This document shows positions 35,664-44,600 of a stretch of 64,000 nt of DNA, piece by piece. The stretch spans positions 1 through 64,000 of the forward strand of contig DXWV01000028.1 in assembly GCA_019416685.1 (NCBI GenBank), in the 5' to 3' direction. The notes below the pieces were generated by a model, which saw only the letters and a list, made by a program, of their open reading frames with translations, was not told the origin of the DNA and searched no databases. Positions within the stretch are counted from its first letter, which is position 1. Every line of letters begins with the position of its first letter. The position numbers and the translations under genes were made by a program. The stretch is from Bacteroides sp. GTDB taxonomy: Bacteria > Bacteroidota > Bacteroidia > Bacteroidales > Bacteroidaceae.

Positions 35664-37514
35664 ATGAAACGTAATCTATTCTGGCTCTTTTTATTCACTT
35701 TCTCTTTATCATGGGCAGACAATGTACCTGCGTCAAAAGCAGAACAACTGGCTCGTAACTTCTTTGGAATTCACGAAACTACCCGGGCAGGTGGTAGTAT
35801 GCAACTGGAGTATATCTGGGATGGTGAGGATGTACAAACACGTACAACGACCTCATCACCAGCCTTTCATGTTTTTAATCGTACACCGGAAGGAGGTTTT
35901 ATCATTATTGCGGGTGATGATGTAGCATCTCCTGTACTGGCTTATAGTGATACCGGAGAATTTGGAGTAGAAAATATGCCTTCCAATCTACAGGGGTGGA
36001 TGCGATATTACCGTGAACAGATTAACTGGGCCAGAGAACAGCATATAACTCCGTCTGAATCGGTTATGAAACTTTGGGAACAATTGCAACGCGGGGCTTT
36101 AGCTGATGATGCAGAAAAAGAGGTTTTATTGAATACAGCTCTTTGGAATCAGAATGCTCCTTATAATAACTTATGCCCCAAAATATCCGGAAGTTCTACT
36201 CCTACAGGTTGTGTTGCAACTGCGCTGGCTATTGTGATGAAATACAATCGTTGGCCGGATCAGGGAAGCGGCGGGACATGTACTTATACTCCTTCCAAAT
36301 ATGGAAGTCAGTTATCTGTAACCTATAATGTTCCATATCAGTGGGATAAAATGTTGAATGTATATGAGATAGGAAAGTATGTAGGCACGCAAGCTGATGC
36401 TGTAGCAACATTGATGTATCACTGTGGGGTGATGTCGCAGATGGAATATGCGCCAAATGGAAGTGGAGCCTTCACTTTGATAGCAGCAAGGGGAATGATA
36501 GAGTATATGAAATATGATAAAAGTATGGCTGTATTGCAACGGGAGTGGTATACGGATGATGAGTGGGACGCTTTATTGAAACAAGAGTTGGACGAAGGAC
36601 GGCTTGTGATCTATGGTGGCAGTAATTCCAAAAGAGAAGGACATCAGTTCGTTTTTGATGGTTACAAGGCTAATAGATATCATGTTAACTGGGGATGGGG
36701 CGGCATAGCCAATGGATATTATTTATTATCTACTTTGGAGCCCGATCAGCAGGGTATCGGAGGTAATTCAGGGGGAGGATTTTCGATAGGGCAAGATGCT
36801 GTAGTCGGTATAAAGAAAGCCGAATCCGGTTCCGGTTATCGTGATTTGCTCTATTTTTTTGATGGAACAACAAGTTCCGGAGAAGCTTTTGCCGGATTGA
36901 CAACTACAGAGACTAATTTTCGTCTTAACACTTCGTTTAAGGTGAAAGCCGGATTTATAACGAATGCCGGTCTTCGTGACTTTTCCGGAATCGTAGCTTT
37001 GGCTTTGGTAGATAAACAGGGAAAGGTGAAACAACTTATATCGGATTCTAAAAATATTGACCTGAGTGCGATGAATGCAGCAGGGAAAATATCAGGTAAT
37101 GGAGTTATTTTTTCTTGTAAAATTACTGAGACACTTGTTGGAGGCGATCGGATCAGGATGGTGTACAGAGCCGGAGATAATCAGAATGATTTTGAGTGGG
37201 AAAGCGTAAAAGGAGGAAGCGAAGTCTCTACGGAGATTCTTGTCAAGGAAGATTTGACAGGAATAAATCATGTTGAACAAGATGATATAGTACCCGTTAC
37301 AGTTATATGTAGGGACGATCAAATCATAGTGAAATCTTCTGTCGCAATGACCAGACTGATGATTTATGATATGCAAGGACATTTGTTGGAAGGGACAGAA
37401 TGCCATGAAAATATGGAATTTAGCCTGTCTTGTAAAGATTATATTCCGGGTATATATTTTTTGAGAGCCATTACTACAGAAGGAGTTGGTAGTAATAAAT
37501 TTGTGATAAAGTGA
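35664..37514 (+). CDS. Secreted C10-family cysteine peptidase, cassette 3
   Basis: This 616-residue protein is paralogous to the gene at 20245. It has signal peptide MKRNLFWLFLFTFSLSWAD and a Spi-type prodomain (SKAEQLARNFFGIHETTRAG, VFNRTPEGGFIIIAGDD). It has Cys183 (PTGCVATALAIVMKYNRWP), His327 (GHQFVFDGYKANRYHVNWGWGG) and a T9SS-like tail (MIYDMQGHLLEGTE to NKFVIK). The open frame extends to 35526, but that part crosses the terminator hairpin and the promoter and has no signal character. The start at 35664 aligns exactly with the paralogue. It probably supplies peptides from host, dietary or bacterial proteins. Confidence 0.9.
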   Translation: MKRNLFWLFLFTFSLSWADNVPASKAEQLARNFFGIHETTRAGGSMQLEYIWDGEDVQTRTTTSSPAFHVFNRTPEGGFIIIAGDDVASPVLAYSDTGEFGVENMPSNLQGWMRYYREQINWAREQHITPSESVMKLWEQLQRGALADDAEKEVLLNTALWNQNAPYNNLCPKISGSSTPTGCVATALAIVMKYNRWPDQGSGGTCTYTPSKYGSQLSVTYNVPYQWDKMLNVYEIGKYVGTQADAVATLMYHCGVMSQMEYAPNGSGAFTLIAARGMIEYMKYDKSMAVLQREWYTDDEWDALLKQELDEGRLVIYGGSNSKREGHQFVFDGYKANRYHVNWGWGGIANGYYLLSTLEPDQQGIGGNSGGGFSIGQDAVVGIKKAESGSGYRDLLYFFDGTTSSGEAFAGLTTTETNFRLNTSFKVKAGFITNAGLRDFSGIVALALVDKQGKVKQLISDSKNIDLSAMNAAGKISGNGVIFSCKITETLVGGDRIRMVYRAGDNQNDFEWESVKGGSEVSTEILVKEDLTGINHVEQDDIVPVTVICRDDQIIVKSSVAMTRLMIYDMQGHLLEGTECHENMEFSLSCKDYIPGIYFLRAITTEGVGSNKFVIK

Positions 37515-37545
37515 TTGTTTTGGGAGCGTATTTCTGATTATATTG

Positions 37546-37589
37546 AACCGGCAAGTTTGAGATAAATGGCATTCTCACTTGCCGGTTTT
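37546..37589 (+). terminator. Terminator after C10 peptidase 2
   Basis: AACCGGCAAGT..TGAGA pairs with TCTCA.CTTGCCGGTT, followed by TTGCTTTTT. It marks the right end of the switching locus. Confidence 0.78.
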
Positions 37590-37632
37590 GCTTTTTATTA
37601 CTATTTTTGTTTAAAATCGTGAAACCAGTTGT

Positions 37633-38169
37633 ATGAAACAAAGCTTTTATTTATCAGTATGTATGTGTATAGTGCTGTTGGCAGGTGCTTGCCGTACTCC
37701 GGGTATTCAACCACAAAAGAATCAGAAAATGGATAGTCAGAAAATAATAACAACTACTTCTCCTAAAGGTGGAACGGCCTCTGTAAGCTCTCCTCCTGTG
37801 TATATTTATAAAACGAGGGAGGACTACTCACACCTGGTTCCGGTTATCATGAATGATGCCCGTTCCACTATTGTTTCTTATCCACACCCGCGTGACCTTC
37901 GTATTGGTGACAAACTGTGTTTGCCTACACTTCTTGAAAAAGGCTATTGGCTGGACAATAGGGGCATTGGCCGGAATGTTGTCTTTCTTTCCTATACATA
38001 CGAGGAGTATAGTCAATTGGCCAGTGCACCCTCTATGGAGGAATTGATGACACATATTCATGATAAACATCCTTTGACAGAATGGCATGAATGTGGACGC
38101 CGGGCAGATTATAAAAACATTGTTTCTGAATTAAATAAACTTATAGAACAAGGCTTTCTGCAAAAATAA
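37633..38169 (+). CDS. Small lipoprotein of unknown function
   Basis: This 178-residue protein has a lipoprotein signal (MKQSFYLSVCMCIVLLAGAC, Cys20) and a Thr/Ser/Pro-rich linker (about 25-55). A compact domain follows, containing VYIYKTREDYSHLVPVIMND, SYPHPRDLRIGDKLCLPTLL and a C-terminal helix NIVSELNKLIEQGFLQK. It resembles conserved Bacteroides lipoproteins found next to hflX. I know no function. It lies 39 bp upstream of hflX on the same strand and may be co-transcribed. Confidence 0.75.
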   Translation: MKQSFYLSVCMCIVLLAGACRTPGIQPQKNQKMDSQKIITTTSPKGGTASVSSPPVYIYKTREDYSHLVPVIMNDARSTIVSYPHPRDLRIGDKLCLPTLLEKGYWLDNRGIGRNVVFLSYTYEEYSQLASAPSMEELMTHIHDKHPLTEWHECGRRADYKNIVSELNKLIEQGFLQK

Positions 38170-38208
38170 CTATATATTTGCGCACATTATTATAGATAAG
38201 AATAAAGA

Positions 38209-39474
38209 ATGAAAGAATTTGTAATCTCCGAAGCTCAGGTCGAAACAGCGGTACTCGTAGGACTCATCACGCAGACGCAGGATGAACGTAAGACGAAAGA
38301 ATACCTTGACGAGCTGGAATTCCTTGCCGAGACGGCTGGGGCGGAAGTTGTGAAAAAGTTTACCCAGAAGTTGCCGACAGCCAATTCTGTAACTTATGTG
38401 GGAAAAGGAAAACTGGAAGAGATAAAGGAATATATCCTAAACGAAGAAGAAAACGAACGGGAAGTAGGAATGGTCATTTTTGATGATGAACTTTCTGCTA
38501 AACAGATACGTAATATTGAAGCAGAGCTGAAGGTTAAGATATTAGATCGTACTTCACTTATTCTCGATATATTTGCTATGCGTGCTCAGACTGCCAATGC
38601 TAAAACACAGGTGGAACTGGCGCAGTATAAATACATGTTGCCTCGTTTGCAACGTTTGTGGACTCACCTTGAACGCCAGGGTGGTGGTTCCGGTTCGGGT
38701 AGCGGTAAAGGAGGTTCGGTAGGACTTCGTGGTCCGGGTGAAACGCAGCTTGAAATGGACCGCCGTATTATCCTCAATCGTATGTCATTGCTCAAGGAGC
38801 GTCTGACTGAGATTGACAAACAAAAGTCTACACAACGTAAGAATCGTGGACGTATGATTCGTGTGGCTCTTGTTGGATATACCAATGTAGGAAAGTCAAC
38901 CATAATGAATCTTTTGGCCAAGAGCGAAGTGTTTGCAGAGAATAAGCTTTTTGCTACGCTCGATACTACAGTGCGTAAGGTGATTATAGAAAATCTACCT
39001 TTTTTGTTGTCCGATACTGTAGGCTTTATTCGTAAATTGCCTACAGACCTCGTAGACTCTTTCAAGTCTACTCTTGACGAGGTGCGTGAAGCCGACCTGC
39101 TACTACATGTTGTAGACATTTCTCATCCCGGCTTTGAAGAACAGATTGAAGTGGTGAATAAAACACTGGCTGATATAGGTGGTGCCGGAAAACCAATGAT
39201 ATTAATTTTTAATAAAATAGACGCTTATACTTATATAGAAAAAGCGGCTGACGACCTTACCCCCAAAACAAAGGAAAACTTAACACTCGAAGAACTGATG
39301 AAGACGTGGATGGCTAAAATGGAGGATAATTGCCTCTTTATTTCCGCCCGCGAACGAATCAACATAGAAGAACTGAAGAGTGTTGTTTATAAACGCGTAA
39401 AAGAACTACACGTACAAAAGTATCCCTATAATGATTTTCTTTATCAGACTTACGAGGAAGAGGAAGAAGAATAA
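38209..39474 (+). CDS. hflX: GTPase HflX
   Basis: A ribosome-associated GTPase that splits stalled or stressed ribosomes, cytoplasmic. The N-terminal HflX domain contains KILDRTSLILDIFAMRAQT (about residues 110-128) and AKTQVELAQYKYMLPRL. A glycine-rich loop GGGSGSGSGKGGSVGLRGPGE follows. The G domain has G1 GYTNVGKS (about 222-229), G3 DTVGF, G4 NKID and a C-terminal SAR block of G5 type. At 421 residues the length is normal. The preceding lipoprotein gene ends 39 bp upstream. Confidence 0.95.
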   Translation: MKEFVISEAQVETAVLVGLITQTQDERKTKEYLDELEFLAETAGAEVVKKFTQKLPTANSVTYVGKGKLEEIKEYILNEEENEREVGMVIFDDELSAKQIRNIEAELKVKILDRTSLILDIFAMRAQTANAKTQVELAQYKYMLPRLQRLWTHLERQGGGSGSGSGKGGSVGLRGPGETQLEMDRRIILNRMSLLKERLTEIDKQKSTQRKNRGRMIRVALVGYTNVGKSTIMNLLAKSEVFAENKLFATLDTTVRKVIIENLPFLLSDTVGFIRKLPTDLVDSFKSTLDEVREADLLLHVVDISHPGFEEQIEVVNKTLADIGGAGKPMILIFNKIDAYTYIEKAADDLTPKTKENLTLEELMKTWMAKMEDNCLFISARERINIEELKSVVYKRVKELHVQKYPYNDFLYQTYEEEEEE

Positions 39475-39479
39475 TTATT

Positions 39480-39582
39480 CAATGTGTCAATATGCCAATG
39501 TGCCAATGGCCATGCGGTATATTGCTACTTAATATTGCACAACTAATTGGCATATTGGCACATTGGCACATTGACACATTAT
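39480..39582. repeat. Imperfect inverted repeat built of 8-bp units
   Basis: The left arm (39480-39508) reads AATGTGTCAATATGCCAATG and continues with TGCCAAT. The right arm (39548-39582) is its near-complete reverse complement, with an approximately 40-nt loop. Within each arm the unit TGCCAATG recurs at 8-bp intervals. It lies between hflX and the DUF4954 gene and could act as a terminator for hflX. Confidence 0.7.
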
Positions 39583-39590
39583 TTAAGTTT

Positions 39591-41582
39591 ATGGGAAAAA
39601 ATTACAGAAGATTGACTGAAGACGAAGTGCTTCAGTTGAAGAGCCAGTCGTGTCTGGCTGATGATTGGGGGAAAATTTCTGTGGCCAAGGACTTTACTAC
39701 CGAGTATGTGCACCATACCCGTTTTTCTGGAGAGGTGAAACTCGGAGTTTTCCAGTCGGAATTTATTCTGCCGGGGGGAATTAAGAAGCATTCCGGACTG
39801 CGGCATGTCACCTTGCACAACGTAACAGTAGGAGATAACTGCTGTATTGAAAACATCCAGAATTATATTGCAAACTATGAAATTGGAGATGATGCATTTA
39901 TTGAAAATGTTGATATCATCCTTGTAGATGGCCGTACCACTTTTGGTAATGGAGTAGAAGTTGCTGTATTAAATGAAACCGGTGGCCGGGAAGTACTGAT
40001 CAATGATAAGCTCTCGGCACATCAGGCCTATATTCTGGCTCTGTACCGTCATCGTCCGGAATTAATCAGTCGCATGAAGGAAATCACTGATTACTATTCC
40101 AATAAACACGCTTCTACTATTGGAACAATCGGAAACCGGGTTATGATACTCAATACCGGTTCTATTAAAAATGTGCGAATAGGAGATTGTTGTCATATAT
40201 GCGGGACCTGCCGTTTGACAAATGGTAGTATTAATAGTAATGCAATTGCTCCGGTGCACATCGGGCATGGAGTAATCTGTGATGACTTTATTATATCTTC
40301 CGGTTCGCATATTGATGATGGAACGATGTTGACACGCTGTTTTATTGGACAAGCTTGTAGACTGGGACATAATTATTCGGCTTCGGATTCTTTGTTTTTC
40401 AGTAATTGCCAAGGAGAGAACGGTGAAGCATGTGCTATTTTCGCCGGACCCTATACGGTGACACATCATAAATCGACTCTATTGATTGCCGGCATGTTTT
40501 CATTTATGAATGCTGGTTCAGGCTCTAATCAAAGTAATCATATGTACAAATTAGGTCCCATCCATCAGGGAACAATGGAACGGGGAGCAAAAACAACTTC
40601 TGATTCTTATATTCTCTGGCCGGCACGCGTGGGAGCCTTTTCTCTGGTAATGGGGCGTCATGTTAATCATGCGGATACATCCAACTTGCCATTTTCTTAT
40701 CTGATAGAACAACAGAATACTACTTTCCTTGTCCCAGGGGTTAATTTGCGTAGCGTAGGAACCATTCGTGACGCCCAGAAATGGCCGAAGCGTGATAAAC
40801 GAAAAGATCCGAACAAGTTGGATTATATTAATTATAATCTATTGAGTCCATATACCATTCAGAAGATGTTTGCAGGACGCACTATTCTGAAAGATTTGAA
40901 GCGTGTATCGGGTGAAACTTCGGAGACATATTCTTATCAGAGCGCTAAAATAAAGAATTCTTCACTTAACAGTGGTATTCGTTTTTATGAGATAGCTATT
41001 CATAAATTTTTGGGTAACTCAATTATTAAGCGCCTCGAAGGTATTAATTTTCAAAACAATGAAGATATTCGTGAACGTTTGAAGCCAGATACCGAAATAG
41101 GTACCGGCGAATGGGTAGATATTTCCGGATTAATTGCTCCGAAGAGTGAGATAGAAAAACTGATGTGTGGTATTGAAAGTGGAAAAATAAATCGCCTGAA
41201 AGAGATTAATGCCTGTTTTTCAGAGATGCATAATAATTACTATACCTACGAGTGGACATGGGCGTATGGTAAGATACAGGAGTTCTACGGACTCGATCCC
41301 GAAACAATTACTGCTAAAAATATTATTGATATCGTACGTTCCTGGAAAGAAGCTGTTATCGGACTGGATCGTATGGTTTATAGTGATGCACGCAAGGAGT
41401 TCTCTCTGTCTTCTATGACAGGTTTTGGTGCCGATGGCTCTGATGATGAAATGAAACTCGATTTTGAACAGGTGCGTGGTGACTTTGAAAGTAACCCGTT
41501 TGTAACCGCTGTATTGCAACACATTGATGACAAGAATGCCTTGGGTGATGAATTGATAAATCGTATCGGACAGTTGGGGTAA
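39591..41582 (+). CDS. DUF4954 family protein with left-handed beta-helix repeats
   Basis: This 663-residue cytoplasmic protein is conserved in Bacteroidales. Residues of about 50-330 show hexapeptide-repeat character (LHNVTVGDNCCIENI, IGDDAFIENVDII, IAPVHIGHGVICDDFIISSGSHIDDGTMLT), as in left-handed beta-helix acyltransferases and nucleotidyltransferases. The C-terminal half is helical and lacks recognisable motifs. I chose MGKNYRRLTEDE (39591): the upstream in-frame extension to 39492 is encoded by the inverted repeat and reads as low-complexity Cys/His/Trp-rich sequence. A sugar-nucleotide-related role is possible but unproven. Confidence 0.85.
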   Translation: MGKNYRRLTEDEVLQLKSQSCLADDWGKISVAKDFTTEYVHHTRFSGEVKLGVFQSEFILPGGIKKHSGLRHVTLHNVTVGDNCCIENIQNYIANYEIGDDAFIENVDIILVDGRTTFGNGVEVAVLNETGGREVLINDKLSAHQAYILALYRHRPELISRMKEITDYYSNKHASTIGTIGNRVMILNTGSIKNVRIGDCCHICGTCRLTNGSINSNAIAPVHIGHGVICDDFIISSGSHIDDGTMLTRCFIGQACRLGHNYSASDSLFFSNCQGENGEACAIFAGPYTVTHHKSTLLIAGMFSFMNAGSGSNQSNHMYKLGPIHQGTMERGAKTTSDSYILWPARVGAFSLVMGRHVNHADTSNLPFSYLIEQQNTTFLVPGVNLRSVGTIRDAQKWPKRDKRKDPNKLDYINYNLLSPYTIQKMFAGRTILKDLKRVSGETSETYSYQSAKIKNSSLNSGIRFYEIAIHKFLGNSIIKRLEGINFQNNEDIRERLKPDTEIGTGEWVDISGLIAPKSEIEKLMCGIESGKINRLKEINACFSEMHNNYYTYEWTWAYGKIQEFYGLDPETITAKNIIDIVRSWKEAVIGLDRMVYSDARKEFSLSSMTGFGADGSDDEMKLDFEQVRGDFESNPFVTAVLQHIDDKNALGDELINRIGQLG

Positions 41583-41597
41583 AAGACGAAAATTGGA

Positions 41598-41635
41598 TAT
41601 ATATCACCACAGAAACTAATTTGTGGTGATATATA
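41598..41635. terminator. Bidirectional terminator between convergent genes
   Basis: TATATATCACCACA (41598-41611) pairs perfectly with TGTGGTGATATATA (41622-41635). It lies in the 66-bp gap between two convergent genes, with an A-run on the right and only a weak T-tract on the left, so it could serve both. Confidence 0.8.
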
Positions 41636-41648
41636 TAAAAAATATTTC

Positions 41649-44600
41649 TTATTGAAGATTTTCTTCTCTGTATTTGGTAGGTGTACAACCTACCATTTTT
41701 TTAAAGAATGTACTGAAATAGCGTTGACTGCTAAAACCGACAGCTTCTGATATTTCAAGCATATTGCAATTTGTCTCGCGTAGCATTTGCAGCGCTTTTT
41801 CTATGCGGAAGTTATTGATGCAATCATTGATACCCATATAGTTTAGAGCTTTTAGTCTGTTATAAAGCGTAGTTCGTGCCATTCCCATTCTTTCAGCAAT
41901 GAAGTCTACATCTAAATCAGGGTTGTTTAGATTTTCTATAATAATGTTGTTCAGCTTGAACAAGAATCTTTCATCTGCATTACTGGGCTCTTTTCCTTCT
42001 ATTGATATGCCGCTGGCATGATTCCGGTAATGCTTTTGTAACATTTTTCTGTTTTTCAGTAAATTATGTGCTATAATTGTCAGTTCTTCTACTTCGAATG
42101 GTTTGGTTAAATAAATATCAGCCCCTGATTTATATCCGGAAGCTGTACTTTCAACATCTGTTCGTGCGGTCAGTAGAATTACAGGGATAAAGCAAGTCTT
42201 CTCTTGTTTTTTAATTTGTTGGCAGAGTTCCAGTCCGTCTCCTTCCTGCATCATAATATCGCTCACAATAATATCCGGTAGGTTTTGTGTAGCAATGATA
42301 AAGGCATCCTTACCATTATTAGCTGTATATACGTTTTGGAAATTGTCTTTCAAGGCTTCTTTGAGAAAGTTACATAATTCGACATTATCCTCCACTACCA
42401 GTATGGAGTAGTTTTTAGTGTCGAATGTCTCATCTTCCTCTTTAGTTTCCGGTTTTTCCTTTTCAGAAAAGCGAAGTATGTCATTAAGTGATATATTGAC
42501 TGATTGTTCCGGTGATATCTCATTTTTCTTTTCCGGAAGATCAAAATAGAAGGTTGCTCCCGCTTTTTCATTATTATAAGCATTTATTTTTCCTCCTTGC
42601 AGCTCCACTAACACTTTCACATAAGATAGTCCGATGCCACTTCCTTCTTTCGAATTTCTTCCCTGGTAAAAACGGACAAACAAATGTTTCATATCTTCTT
42701 CGTCCAATCCGACACCTTCGTCGGTTATCAGAATTCGTATATGCCCTTCTTCTTTGCGTGTAGTTAGAGTGACTGTACTACCCGCTGGAGTAAATTTCAA
42801 GGCATTTGCCAGTAAATTGGATATGATCATTTCGCATTTGTTCATATCAAATGTCCAATCAGCAATTTGATTGTCAAAGTTATATATAAAATGTACTCCT
42901 TTGTTGGTGAATTCTTCGGTGAAACTGCCGGCAATATCTTCCAGCCAATCGTTGAAATGGGCAGTTGAAAGATGCAATACATTTTGTCCCATCTCTATAC
43001 GACGCACATCGAGTACCATTTCTATGAGGTTTTTCATTCGTCTTACCTGTTTACAGATGCCTTCCAGTTGTTCCTTCAATTTTCCATCAACTGTCATATC
43101 TTTACTTAACAGTCGTCTGAGTGGAGCATATATTAACATTAACGGAGTTCGTAACTCATGACTCATGTTGATAAGGAAACGTATTTTTTCCTCATTCATA
43201 TTTTGCTTATGCTCTTTTAATTCCCATTGGAGCTTACGCTCTTTTTTTCGATTGTAAGATATCATATAAAAGATACAGAACACAATGAATAGAACTATTG
43301 ATAATAGTTTCAGATATATATTTTGCCACCACGGAGCCGAAACTTTCAGACTGAGTATCGGGACCATATCCGTCCAACTGCCATCCCGGTTGCTACACGA
43401 AACGGACACCTTATAGTTGCCCGGAGGTAGTGAATAAAGGGGTAGGGTAGGGACGTACGATTCAATATCTCGTGTCATTTCCGAAATATGGAATCGGTAT
43501 ATTTTTTTCCGGAATACATCTTCTTCATTTCCGATCAGTTTAATAACGAGAGATGTGTAATGATATGGGAGAGTCAATTCTCCCTTTTCTGAAACCTGAT
43601 TTGTGATCGTGGCTCCGTTTAGTTCAACATCCATCAGCTTTATGGAAGGCATTTTACTGTCTTTGAATGGATACCCTTTACAGATACGCAATAAACCGTT
43701 TGCTCCGCATAGGTAGATATCTCCTGATTGTGATACCGGATAATTAGTATACATATATTCATTGGCCAAAGCTCCATCGTTTTCATCAAAAATGGTGAAT
43801 CGCTTGTCCGATAAAGAATAAGTAAACAACATATTGCATGCACCGACCCATACTCTTCCCGTAGAGTCATAGACTACTATTCTGGCTTCACTGAATAGTG
43901 AAGTCTCTATTTTGTTAACTGATTTATCTTTTCGGTTGTACTCCATTAGTCCACGATTGGTTGCCATCCAAAAGTTTCCTTGTGCATCACTGCATACACT
44001 ATTTATCGTAATATTCGGATTGGCATAATAAAGTGGAGATAAAGTTCGGGTACGGTTATCTAATCGAAAGATATTTCTTATTCCACTCAGATAAGTTACC
44101 GAATCAGTTGAAGTGATCACTTTCAGGTTGCTGATAGGTGTTTCCGTATTTTTTCGTACATCTGCCATCCGTACTTGGGAAAGTTGATTTGTTTTCGTAT
44201 CATAAATATATACTTGTTCTGCCAGCATATGGTATTTGCCCGGACTGAACTGGTGTATACAGATGCTCTTTCCCATCAGGTTAATTTGATCTATGAGAGA
44301 TTGATTTATGAAATTACACGGACGACAAGCTCCTGTTGTTTTGTTAAAGAAATAAAGTCCTTTTCCGAAAAAGGATACGATCAGTTCCTGGCGGCTGTAT
44401 CCTGCTATCGATACCACTTTTTCCTTGCAGCATAGAGGGTAATGTTTAAATGTGTTTTCTGTTTGGTTCAGACGGTTGATACCACCTCCGTCTGTTCCCA
44501 CATATATGAAGCCGTCTTCTTCATGTAGACATAAGGCTGTTTTATTGGTCAATCCGAAAATGTTTTCTAGCGGTGCATCCTGAAAAGTACGCATGTATAC

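Noticed and set aside
39492..39590. N-terminal extension of the DUF4954 protein (MPMCQWPCGILLLN...)
   Set aside because: It is translated from the inverted repeat of 8-bp units and has no protein-like character; MGKNYRRL at 39591 is a natural start.
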